Source: UKL13-2 sp044346745
Lineage (GTDB): Bacteria > Pseudomonadota > Gammaproteobacteria > Burkholderiales > Usitatibacteraceae
Direction of reading: 5' to 3'
Length of the DNA stretch: 64,000 nucleotides
Assembly (NCBI GenBank): GCA_044346745.1
Contig: JBIIYQ010000001.1
Location: forward strand, 68,384 to 132,383
Below, piece after piece: positions 35,885-43,323 of this stretch. Made by a program: the position numbers and the translations under genes. Below the pieces are notes generated by a model, which was not told the origin of the DNA, searched no databases, and was given only the letters and a program-made list of their open reading frames with translations. The stretch's first letter is position 1. The number at the start of each line of letters is the position of its first letter.

Positions 35885-36400
35885 TTAAGCAGCCGGAGCA
35901 GCTTCAGCGGAAGGGCCGGATTTCTTTTCGGCCACCGCTGCGAGGACACGTGCCATGCGCGAAATTGGGCTTTGCATCAGACCCAACAACTGCGCCAGCA
36001 ACACTTCCTTACTCGGGATATTGGCAAGCGCTTTTACGCCAGCCTGATCTAGGACCTTGCCGTTATAGGCACCAGCCTTGATGACGAACTTATCGTTGCC
36101 TTTGGCAAAGTCGTTAACAACCTTAGCCGCGGCGACTGCGTCTTCCGAGAAGCTATAAATCAGCGGGCCGACCATCTGGTCTTTGGCAACTTCAAACGAA
36201 GTCCCTTCGACCGCACGACGCGCCAACGTGTTTTTGATCACACGCAGGTACACGCCTTGCGAACGCGCATCCGCGCGCAGCTTGGTCATGCCAACCACTT
36301 CCGTGCCGCGATATTCAGCGAGCACCATCGTTTGGGCTTTCGCAATATTCGCGATTACCTCCGAAACGACTTCTTTCTTGCCTTCCAGATTCAAACTCAC
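35885..36400 (-). CDS. rplJ: 50S ribosomal protein L10, GTG start
   Basis: L10 is the base of the stalk and, with L7/L12, represses translation by binding its own leader. The frame is open 18 codons further upstream, but the true start is GTG at 36400: AAGGAG lies 8 bases before it and the product then reads (M)SLNLEGKKEVVSEVIANIAK, the family start, giving 171 residues. The upstream region contains an L10 leader. The C-terminal tail ends KSGPSAEAAPAA. Confidence 0.96.
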   Translation of the reverse strand: MSLNLEGKKEVVSEVIANIAKAQTMVLAEYRGTEVVGMTKLRADARSQGVYLRVIKNTLARRAVEGTSFEVAKDQMVGPLIYSFSEDAVAAAKVVNDFAKGNDKFVIKAGAYNGKVLDQAGVKALANIPSKEVLLAQLLGLMQSPISRMARVLAAVAEKKSGPSAEAAPAA

Positions 36401-36423
36401 GTTTGATCTCCTTTCGTTGAAAA

Positions 36424-36600
36424 ATGTATACCGACAAAATATCGGTATCCACACTCACAGCGACCTTCGCTTGGAGATCCTGAGGTTTGGCGGTTGTGCC
36501 AAACAACATGAAATCGTTGCGGGTGACGCCATCTGCGTAGGGTGACTTGCGCCAATTAATCAGTGGCAAGTGCCACCGACCCTACGGTCTTGGATAACCC
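36424..36600 (-). ncRNA. Ribosomal L10 leader
   Basis: Reading the minus strand, a long arm pairs CCGTAGGG with CCCTACGC at 36534-36587. It encloses GTCGGTGGCACTTGCCAC and GGCGCAAGTCA, which resemble the kink-turn-containing L10 leader that binds the L10-L7/L12 complex. A second hairpin, ATACCGA/TCGGTAT (36428-36448), lies just before the rplJ ribosome-binding site. Binding is expected to block rplJ translation when free L10 accumulates. Confidence 0.75.
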
Positions 36601-36640
36601 CGTGATGTCGATGTTTTGTCATCACGAGACCCAAACCAAG

Positions 36641-36761
36641 GTTCAAGCTTTGCTTGAACCGAAGTCCCTGCTTAGTTACCAAACTGCGCAGGGACCCAAT
36701 TCTTTACAACGCAAGCTTTGCCTGAACCGACACATCGCGCAGTGACCAAACTGCGCGATGC
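36641..36761 (-). repeat. Tandemly duplicated hairpin unit upstream of the L10 leader
   Basis: Two units about 67-68 bases apart share a GCGCAGTTTGGT(A/C)ACT core and a GGTTCA(A/G)GCAAAGCTTG block. Unit 1 forms a perfect 10-bp stem, CATCGCGCAG/CTGCGCGATG (about 36733-36760). Unit 2 forms GTCCCTG/CAGGGAC (about 36664-36695) and GGTTCAAG/CTTGAACC (36640-36660). A further hairpin, CGTGATG/CATCACG (36601-36626), follows. The stems are conserved while their sequences differ, which points to selection on RNA structure between rplA and rplJ. Confidence 0.65.
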
Positions 36762-36773
36762 TCTAATGTTTCT

Positions 36774-37505
36774 TTACCCTTGCTGGCCTTGCGGCTGCGA
36801 CGAGAACGCTGATGTCTCTAAGCGCACGCCAATGCCCATCGTCGAAGACAGTGAAATCTTCTTCAGGTAGACACCCTTAGACGAAGCTGGCTTCGCCTTG
36901 TTTACGGCAGCGATCAACGCCGTCAGATTTTCAGTCAATGCGTCGTTGGCAAACGATGCGCGGCCAATCGTACATTGCACGATGCCGGCTTTGTCAGCGC
37001 GATACTGCACTTGTCCCGCCTTCGCGTTCTTGACTGCTTGCTCTACGTTCGGCGTAACGGTGCCGACTTTCGGGTTTGGCATCAAACCGCGCGGACCGAG
37101 TACCTGACCCAACGTGCCGACAACTTTCATCGCATCTGGCGTGGCGATCACAACGTCGAAGTCCATGAACCCGCCCTTGATACGTTCTGCCAGATCGTCA
37201 AAGCCAACGATGTCCGCACCAGCTGCGGTCGCCTTTTCAGCATTCGCGCCCTGTGCAAACACCGCAACACGCACTGACTTCCCGGTACCGCGTGGCAACA
37301 CGACCGAGCCGCGAACCGATTGATCAGACTTTTTCGCGTCAATACCGAGGTTGATCGCAACGTCGACCGACTCGTCAAATTTTGCGGTGGCTGTCTTCTT
37401 GACGATTTCAAGCGCATCAGCAACGGGGTATGTCTTATCACGATCCACCAAGCCAACAAACTTCTGCATACGCTTGGTGAGTTTTACTGTTTTTTCGTTA
37501 GCCAT
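36774..37505 (-). CDS. rplA: 50S ribosomal protein L1
   Basis: L1 forms the mobile stalk that moves deacylated tRNA out of the E site, and in many bacteria represses the rplKA message. The 243-residue protein includes FDESVDVAINLGIDAKKSDQ near residue 38 and VLGPRGLMPNPKVGTVTPNV near 130. A C-terminal glutamine- and glycine-rich tail is slightly longer than usual. Its start overlaps the rplK stop by one base. Confidence 0.98.
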   Translation of the reverse strand: MANEKTVKLTKRMQKFVGLVDRDKTYPVADALEIVKKTATAKFDESVDVAINLGIDAKKSDQSVRGSVVLPRGTGKSVRVAVFAQGANAEKATAAGADIVGFDDLAERIKGGFMDFDVVIATPDAMKVVGTLGQVLGPRGLMPNPKVGTVTPNVEQAVKNAKAGQVQYRADKAGIVQCTIGRASFANDALTENLTALIAAVNKAKPASSKGVYLKKISLSSTMGIGVRLETSAFSSQPQGQQG

Positions 37506-37939
37506 TACCGTACTCCCTCAACTTCAATACCCATCGATCGTGCCGAGCCCGCAATGGTGCGAACAGCCGCGTCCAAGTCTGCTGCCGTCAAATTTGGCAT
37601 CTTGGTTTTGGCGATTTCTTCAGCTTGCGCGCGAGTCAATTTGCCCACCTTATCGGTATGGGGAGTTTTGGAGCCTTTCTCAACCTTGGCAGCCTTCTTG
37701 ATCAGATAGGTCGCAGGTGCCGTGCCCATCACAAAAGTGAAGGACTTATCGGCGAAGGCGGTGATGGTCACTGGAATCGGCATGCCCGGTTCCATCTTCT
37801 GCGTCTGCGCGTTAAACGCTTTACAGAATTCCATGATGTTCAATCCACGCTGACCGAGCGCGGGGCCGATTGGTGGCGATGGATTCGCCTTACCAGCTGG
37901 CACTTGTAGCTTGATGTAGCCAACAATCTTTTTTGCCAT
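37505..37939 (-). CDS. rplK: 50S ribosomal protein L11
   Basis: L11 is at the GTPase-associated centre and is needed for the stringent response by RelA. The start MAKKIVGYIKLQVPAGKANP at 37939 follows AAAAGGAAAAGT and gives 144 residues; the frame is open 14 codons further. The proline-rich PPIGPALGQRGLNIMEFCKA segment is intact. A 145-base gap precedes it. Confidence 0.98.
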   Translation of the reverse strand: MAKKIVGYIKLQVPAGKANPSPPIGPALGQRGLNIMEFCKAFNAQTQKMEPGMPIPVTITAFADKSFTFVMGTAPATYLIKKAAKVEKGSKTPHTDKVGKLTRAQAEEIAKTKMPNLTAADLDAAVRTIAGSARSMGIEVEGVR

Positions 37940-38023
37940 TACTTTTCCTTTTGAGTGCAAGCGATGCCGGAATAACAGCATCTCCTCGTTTGTTTCATTT
38001 AAGCGCGGCCTCTGTTATCTCAT

Positions 38024-38053
38024 CCAAGCCCACCGGGCCGCCCGTGCGCTTGG
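38024..38053 (-). other. Hairpin between nusG and rplK
   Basis: CCAAGC and GCTTGG form a 6-bp outer stem closing a GC-rich loop that can pair further (CGGGC/GCCCG). There is no T run, so it is not a convincing terminator. It may be an rplK leader or processing element. Confidence 0.35.
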
Positions 38054-38084
38054 CTTGCTGCAATTTGTAAATCGTTGGCGCTGG

Positions 38085-38618
38085 TTATTGCTTCTCTACC
38101 TGGCCAAAATCGAGTTCAACCGGTGTTGGACGCCCGAAGATCAACACAGAAACACGAATCTTCGATTTGTCGTAGTTCACCTCTTCGACGTTGCCGTTGA
38201 AATCGGTGAATGGACCATCTTTCACGCGAATCAATTCGCCAACTTCGAACAATACTTTTGGCTTCGGCTTTTCCACGCCTTCCTTAACTTGATTCAAGAT
38301 AAGGTCGATCTCTTTCTGCGGAACCGGAGAAGGCTTGTTACCCACACCACCGACAAAGCCGGTAATTTTTGGCGTGGATTTCACCAAGTGCCAAGTCTCG
38401 TCGGTCATTTCCATGTTGACCAAAATGTAGCCCGGGAAGAAACGACGTTCAGAAGTTGCCTTTGCACCCTTCTTCATCTCCACAACTTCTTCCGTGGGCA
38501 CCAGCACTTCACCAAACATTTCCGGCATACCGGAACGACGGATGCGCTCAATTAGCGCCGCCTGAATACTTTTCTCTTGGCCAGAATACGCATGGACGAT
38601 GTACCAACGCATAGCCAT
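38085..38618 (-). CDS. nusG: Transcription termination/antitermination factor NusG
   Basis: NusG increases RNA polymerase processivity and links it to Rho or to ribosomal S10. The 177-residue protein has the NGN domain (MRWYIVHAYSGQEKSIQAAL) and a C-terminal KOW domain (GPFTDFNGNVEEVNYDKSKI). MAMRW and MRW starts are both possible; the first directly abuts the secE stop. It lies between secE and rplK. Confidence 0.98.
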   Translation of the reverse strand: MAMRWYIVHAYSGQEKSIQAALIERIRRSGMPEMFGEVLVPTEEVVEMKKGAKATSERRFFPGYILVNMEMTDETWHLVKSTPKITGFVGGVGNKPSPVPQKEIDLILNQVKEGVEKPKPKVLFEVGELIRVKDGPFTDFNGNVEEVNYDKSKIRVSVLIFGRPTPVELDFGQVEKQ

Positions 38619-38963
38619 TTATGCGCCCCCAATCAGTTTCGAAACCCCGAAAGTCAAGGTCCAGTCAACCACCCAAAGAAAAATTGCCATCACAAACACG
38701 AACGCAAAAATCACGCCGGTCGATTGCATCGCTTCTTTGCGTGTCGGCCACACAACCTTCTTGGCTTCTTCAACCGACTCTTTGCCAAACTGTGCGAATT
38801 CACGTCCGGGCGCGCTGAACCAGCCAACCACACCAGCCAGCACCACGATACCCATCATCGCGCCAAGGCGGACAATCATCGGCTTGTCGGAAAGGATGTA
38901 GAACGCCGCAACGCCGGCAAACAACATCAGTACAGCCACTACGATTTGAATTTTGTCTTTCAT
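38619..38963 (-). CDS. secE: Protein translocase subunit SecE
   Basis: SecE clamps SecY in the translocon. From MKDKIQIVVAVLMLFAG at 38963 the protein has 114 residues with three hydrophobic segments (about 5-24, 33-52 and 85-110), the long form seen in E. coli. The conserved EFAQFGKESVEEAKKVVWPT amphipathic region precedes the last segment. The frame is open 3 codons further. The stop abuts nusG. Confidence 0.96.
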   Translation of the reverse strand: MKDKIQIVVAVLMLFAGVAAFYILSDKPMIVRLGAMMGIVVLAGVVGWFSAPGREFAQFGKESVEEAKKVVWPTRKEAMQSTGVIFAFVFVMAIFLWVVDWTLTFGVSKLIGGA

Positions 38964-39027
38964 TCCACGCACTTTGGGGATTAGCGCCGACTTCCATCGG
39001 CGCGCGCCCGGTTATTTACGACTTGTT

Positions 39028-39103
39028 TGGCAGGCCAGGAGGGCCTCGAACCCCCAACCTACGGTTTTGGAGACCGTTACTCTGCCAATTGAGCTACTGG
39101 CCT
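39028..39103 (-). tRNA. trpT: tRNA-Trp (CCA)
   Basis: A 76-base cloverleaf can be drawn on the minus strand. The acceptor stem is AGGCCAG/CTGGCCT, the anticodon loop is CTCCAAA (anticodon CCA), the T arm holds GGTTCGAACC, and the CCA end is encoded. It lies between tuf and secE, as in other proteobacteria. Confidence 0.97.
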
Positions 39104-39158
39104 GTCGTAGGGGACTGTTTCGCCTGCTGCACACGCCGATTTGTCAGTTGCGATGCTC

Positions 39159-39177
39159 GACGTATAAGGCATACGTC
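39159..39177. other. Hairpin between tuf and tRNA-Trp
   Basis: GACGTAT and ATACGTC form a perfect 7-bp stem with a 5-base loop in the 156-base spacer between tuf and the tRNA-Trp gene. It could be a processing site that frees the tRNA from the tuf message. No T run follows. Confidence 0.4.
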
Positions 39178-39259
39178 TGCGCTTCTCACTGCCAACTCCG
39201 CGCGTTCGCTACGGCGCTACAACCCCTCCGTACCCTGCGAACTGCTTTCTACTGCTTAT

Positions 39260-40450
39260 TTACTTCAATACTTTTGAGACGACGCCTGCACCCACGGTAC
39301 GACCGCCTTCGCGAATCGCAAAGCGCAGCCCCTCTTCCATCGCAATCGGCGCAATCAACTGCACCACAATCTTGACGTTGTCGCCTGGCATCACCATCTC
39401 GGTACCGGCCGGCAACTGCAACGCACCGGTCACGTCCGTCGTCCGGAAGTAGAACTGTGGGCGATAGCCATTGAAGAACGGGGTGTGACGTCCACCTTCG
39501 TCTTTGCTCAAAACGTAGATTTCAGCTTCAAAGTCAGTGTGCGGGGTGATCGAACCCGGCTTGGCCAATACCTGACCACGCTCAACGTCTTCACGCTTGG
39601 TGCCGCGCAACAAGATACCCACGTTGTCGCCAGCCTGACCTTGGTCGAGCAGCTTGCGGAACATCTCAACACCGGTACAAATGGTCTTCTGGGTGGTCTT
39701 CAGACCGACAATCTCGATCTCTTCACCAACCTTGATGATGCCGCGTTCAATACGGCCAGTCACCACGGTACCGCGACCAGAAATGGAGAATACGTCTTCA
39801 ACCGGCATCAGGAACGCGCCATCCAGGGCACGCTTCGGCTCGGGGATGTAGCTGTCGAGGGCTTCAGCGAGCTTCATGATGGCACCTTCGCCCATCTCGC
39901 CCGTGTCACCTTCCATGGCTTTCAAGGCCGAACCTTTGATGATTGGAATGTCGTCGCCCGGGAAGTCGTACTTGGAGAGGAGTTCACGCACTTCCATCTC
40001 AACGAGTTCGAGCAATTCGGCGTCGTCAACCATGTCGCACTTGTTCAGGAACACAACGATGTACGGTACACCCACCTGACGGGCAAGCAGGATGTGCTCA
40101 CGCGTTTGTGGCATTGGGCCGTCAGCCGCAGAACAAACCAGAATCGCGCCGTCCATCTGCGCAGCACCGGTAATCATGTTCTTAACGTAGTCAGCGTGGC
40201 CCGGGCAGTCAACGTGCGCGTAGTGGCGGTTGGCCGTCTCGTATTCGACGTGGGCCGTGTTAATCGTAATACCGCGTGCTTTTTCTTCCGGCGCCGCGTC
40301 AATCTGGTCGTAGGCCTTCGCCTCACCACCAAACTTCTTCGACAATACCGTCGTGATCGCCGCCGTCAGCGTCGTCTTGCCGTGATCCACGTGTCCAATC
40401 GTGCCAACGTTCACGTGTGGCTTCGTACGCTCAAACTTGCCTTTTGCCAT
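39260..40450 (-). CDS. tuf: Elongation factor Tu, copy in the tRNA operon
   Basis: This is the second EF-Tu gene, with the same 396-residue product as 21970-23160. It lies between tRNA-Thr and tRNA-Trp, the tufB position. The first 800 or so bases of the coding region are identical to the other copy, and the 14 bases before the ATG are shared too; silent differences cluster near the 3' end. This pattern indicates ongoing gene conversion. Confidence 0.99.
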   Translation of the reverse strand: MAKGKFERTKPHVNVGTIGHVDHGKTTLTAAITTVLSKKFGGEAKAYDQIDAAPEEKARGITINTAHVEYETANRHYAHVDCPGHADYVKNMITGAAQMDGAILVCSAADGPMPQTREHILLARQVGVPYIVVFLNKCDMVDDAELLELVEMEVRELLSKYDFPGDDIPIIKGSALKAMEGDTGEMGEGAIMKLAEALDSYIPEPKRALDGAFLMPVEDVFSISGRGTVVTGRIERGIIKVGEEIEIVGLKTTQKTICTGVEMFRKLLDQGQAGDNVGILLRGTKREDVERGQVLAKPGSITPHTDFEAEIYVLSKDEGGRHTPFFNGYRPQFYFRTTDVTGALQLPAGTEMVMPGDNVKIVVQLIAPIAMEEGLRFAIREGGRTVGAGVVSKVLK

Positions 40451-40508
40451 TTCTCGTCCTCGTTAAATCTCGGTTAACAATGGATACTGCGTTTCGGTTT
40501 TTACTTCC

Positions 40509-40578
40509 AATACCGACTGGCTTTGCCAGCGGTATTGACTCGCTGGATCCGGTCAAAAGTAGGTTTGTACTTTTGACC
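40509..40578 (-). other. Two strong hairpins between tRNA-Thr and tuf
   Basis: The first hairpin pairs AATACCG with CGGTATT and continues as CTGGC/GCCAG around TTT, with one bulged A (40509-40536). The second is a perfect 11-bp stem, GGTCAAAAGTA/TACTTTTGACC, with a 6-base loop (40551-40578). No T run follows either on the minus strand. They are probably RNase processing sites that separate tRNA-Thr from tuf mRNA. Confidence 0.6.
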
Positions 40579-40589
40579 GAAACCGATGT

Positions 40590-40664
<75 letters not shown>

Positions 40665-40824
40665 CTACGGACTCGTTTTCGCGGGAAATTGCGGCGTTTC
40701 ACGTTTCCTTGTGTACAAACTCATACACATCGTCACCGCTCACCTTGCACTTTCCTCACCAAAACGGGCCCGAACTAACGCGGTGGTTTTTCACCCACCA
40801 TACTGCTTTACAACTTCAAAATTT

Positions 40825-40898
40825 TGGAGCGGGAGAACGGGATCGAACCGTCGTATGCAGCTTGGAAGGCTGCCGTTCTACCATTGAACTACTCCCGC
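40825..40898 (-). tRNA. glyT: tRNA-Gly (TCC)
   Basis: The 74-base cloverleaf has the acceptor stem GCGGGAG/CTCCCGC, an anticodon loop CTTCCAA (anticodon TCC), a T arm with GGTTCGATCC, and an encoded CCA. The 160-base spacer before tRNA-Thr holds no gene. Confidence 0.97.
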
Positions 40899-40956
40899 CT
40901 CTTGCTCACGACGTAAGACACGGAACCTACCACCACATTTCCCACCACCCAAAAAC

Positions 40957-41042
40957 TGGTGGAGAGAGCTGGATTCGAACCAGCGTACTCGTAAGAGGGC
41001 AGATTTACAGTCTGCTGCCATTAACCACTCGGCCATCTCTCC
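40957..41042 (-). tRNA. tyrU: tRNA-Tyr (GTA)
   Basis: The 86-base class II tRNA has the acceptor stem GGAGAGA/TCTCTCC, an anticodon loop CTGTAAA (anticodon GTA), a long variable arm (CCCTCTTACGAGTAC region) and an encoded CCA. It is the first gene of the tRNA-tuf operon, 7 bases after the predicted start site. Confidence 0.97.
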
Positions 41043-41055
41043 ACGGGAACCCAAC

Positions 41056-41084
41056 ATTATCAAGACTTTCGCCGGAAACGTCAA
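41056..41084 (-). promoter_or_regulatory. Promoter of the tRNA-Tyr/Gly/Thr-tuf operon
   Basis: On the minus strand TTGACG (41079-41084) and GATAAT (41056-41061) are 17 bases apart, each one base from consensus. Transcription would start near 41049, seven bases before tRNA-Tyr. The bases after the -10 box are GTTGGGTTCCC, a fairly GC-rich start region of the kind linked to stringent control. Confidence 0.85.
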
Positions 41085-41163
41085 CCTGCAGCCCATGTTT
41101 ACGAACCAATGCGGCGCTGCATCTGCCCGACGCCAGTTACGAGACTAAAATGCCCGTAACACG

Positions 41164-42045
41164 ATGACCAAGTTTCGTCCGCGAAAATTCCTTAGGCTCC
41201 TGATAAGCAAACGCTCACATATGCCAGAAATTAATAACAGCAAGCCTTTGAGAGTTGTTGTTGTCTCCATTGGGCGCAGCGGAACTTCGTTGTTCGCGCG
41301 TATTCTGGACGAAGTGCTCGGTGTGGAATTTGGCGATGAGGCGGATCACATTCCGCGTAACTTCAACAATCCTGATGGCTATTTTGAAAACGCAGAATTT
41401 TTGGCGTTCAACGATCGGGTGCTGCAAGCGGCCGGTGGCTCGGTGCTCGCCCCCCCGGCGCTCGACTATGCGGCGCGGATGGAGGGCAGCAGACGCCAAG
41501 AGTTGGTCGCCGAAGCCGGACACCTGCTCAATCGATATGCCGCCGACAAACCGACGTTTGGCTGGAAAGACCCGAGGCTGTCATGCACTTTGCCGATTTG
41601 GCGCGCGGCTTGTCCCAACATCGTGCCGATTATCCCGTTTCGTAGGCCCTACTCAGTGTTGTTATCCGTTGGTGCGCAGCTCGACCGCCCGATTGAATCC
41701 GTCGCCAGCCTTTGGTTTCGCTACTACCAGCACGTGTTCACGCATACCGAAGGTTTGCCGCGTTACTTCGTGAGTTTCGATCAGCTGCTCAGTGACCCAG
41801 CCACCGTGGTTCGTGGCATGGCAAATCACCTCGGCCGTACAATTGATGAAAGCACCTTGACCAAACAGCTGGCTGAAATTGTGAAACCCCAGCAATCACG
41901 CCATTCTTCAGCACAAAATGCCTCAAATAGCCCGCTGATAATCGACAGCGCAACAATGGCTTTGTACGCCTATTTTAGTGAATCCGTCGCCTTGCCTGCC
42001 GACCAGCCAAACCCTGAACGATTGCGTCAGCTGTTAGGTCTGTGA
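41164..42045 (+). CDS. Sulfotransferase-like protein
   Basis: The protein resembles PAPS-dependent sulfotransferases, which transfer sulfate to sugars or other acceptors. A phosphosulfate-binding loop, VSIGRSGTSLFARIL, lies near residues 34-48. FRRPYSVLLSVG near 160 fits the Arg-x-x-Ser element of the second nucleotide-binding motif. The 293-residue frame starts at 41164, but Met20 (41221) is also plausible, and neither has a good ribosome-binding site. It is divergent from the tRNA operon and next to secretion and glycosylation genes, so modification of a surface glycan is possible. The acceptor is unknown. Confidence 0.7.
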   Translation: MTKFRPRKFLRLLISKRSHMPEINNSKPLRVVVVSIGRSGTSLFARILDEVLGVEFGDEADHIPRNFNNPDGYFENAEFLAFNDRVLQAAGGSVLAPPALDYAARMEGSRRQELVAEAGHLLNRYAADKPTFGWKDPRLSCTLPIWRAACPNIVPIIPFRRPYSVLLSVGAQLDRPIESVASLWFRYYQHVFTHTEGLPRYFVSFDQLLSDPATVVRGMANHLGRTIDESTLTKQLAEIVKPQQSRHSSAQNASNSPLIIDSATMALYAYFSESVALPADQPNPERLRQLLGL

Positions 42046-42061
42046 GTTAGACAGTGCGGCG

Positions 42062-43297
42062 CTACAGCCGCCCCGCGCTTAAGCCGGTAATCGCCATCAT
42101 GATGGCAACCATGATGAAGCCGATCACCCCGCCGATGGTCAAAATGGCGAGTGGCTCGATCAACACCAAGAACCGACGCATCCGATTCCGCCCAGCTTCC
42201 ATGGACAATTCACCGAGGGTGGCCACGGTCTGCGGCAATTCACCGGATTTTTCGCCCACGCGAATTAGGTTCACGCCGGTAGCCCCAACCAGCCGGTAAC
42301 GCGCCGCCGCGTCGGCCAAGGTTGAGCCGCCGCGCACGTCGCGAATGACTAGGTTGACGCGTTCGCGCATCTTGGCAAAACGTAAGCCCCCAGCGGATAA
42401 CTCCAGTGCGGACAAAATCGGCACCCGGTTGGCGAGCAACGCGCCGAGCGTGGTGGCCCAGCGGCCAATTTCGGCCTCCGTTAACCATTCCCCCACCAGC
42501 GGCAGCGTGGACAAGCGTGTCAGCCACTGCGTCCGGCCTGCGGCGTCACGAATGCTCAGATAAAACACCCCGGCGCCAGCCAACACCAATAGAAGCAGCC
42601 ACAGCCAGTTGGCCTGCAAAAACACGCCGAACTTAATCACTGCCAGCGAGATCTCCGGGATATCCGCCGCCCGACTGCCTTTGACCAAGTTTGCAAATTT
42701 CGGCACGACCACCAGAAAGATCAACAACACCGCAGCAACCCCCGCCACGATCAAGATGATCGGGTAGGTGAGTGAATTCTTCATCTCCTGCTGGATACGA
42801 TCGTCGTACTCCATTTGTTTCGCGCCGTCTGCCAGCGCGCTGGAGAGTTTGCCGGTCATCTCGCCAGTGGCCGCGAGCTGAAACACGTACTGCGGAAACT
42901 CGATCTTGGTTTCTTCGAGCGCCTTGACAAACGGTGTGCCGGCATTCAAGCTGCGGTGCGCTCTGCGCAGGCCTTGGCCCGCCGGGGTATCCACCCGCGA
43001 TAGGGCAAGCGAATCGACGGCGTCGACCAGCGTGATACCGGCGCGCAGCAACGTCGAGAGTTCACGAATGATCAGAATCTGTTCGCCGACTTTGACCTGG
43101 GCGCTTTTGATAAACCCTAGCATTGACGGTGCTTTTGCGGCAGATTCGGCTGAAGCGCCGCTCTGGTCTTCGAGTTTTGTTGGTGTCAGCACCTGTTCGC
43201 TCAATTTTTGCAGCGCCTCTTGTGACGACTCGGCGTCGACCTGGCCTTCGACCGTACCGCCGCGTGTATCAATCGCTTCATACCGAAAAAGAGCCAT
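42062..43297 (-). CDS. gspF: Type II secretion inner-membrane platform protein GspF
   Basis: GspF is the polytopic platform that links the assembly ATPase to pseudopilus growth. The 411 residues contain two T2SF domains. The first begins near residue 75 (QILIIRELSTLLRAGITLVD) and the second near 275 (RWATTLGALLANRVPILSAL). Three hydrophobic segments lie near 175-200, 220-240 and 380-405. The gene follows gspE by 26 bases and forms a two-gene operon with it. Confidence 0.93.
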   Translation of the reverse strand: MALFRYEAIDTRGGTVEGQVDAESSQEALQKLSEQVLTPTKLEDQSGASAESAAKAPSMLGFIKSAQVKVGEQILIIRELSTLLRAGITLVDAVDSLALSRVDTPAGQGLRRAHRSLNAGTPFVKALEETKIEFPQYVFQLAATGEMTGKLSSALADGAKQMEYDDRIQQEMKNSLTYPIILIVAGVAAVLLIFLVVVPKFANLVKGSRAADIPEISLAVIKFGVFLQANWLWLLLLVLAGAGVFYLSIRDAAGRTQWLTRLSTLPLVGEWLTEAEIGRWATTLGALLANRVPILSALELSAGGLRFAKMRERVNLVIRDVRGGSTLADAAARYRLVGATGVNLIRVGEKSGELPQTVATLGELSMEAGRNRMRRFLVLIEPLAILTIGGVIGFIMVAIMMAITGLSAGRL

Positions 43298-43323
43298 CGG
43301 AAGTCTTTTCTTTTCGTCGGTAC

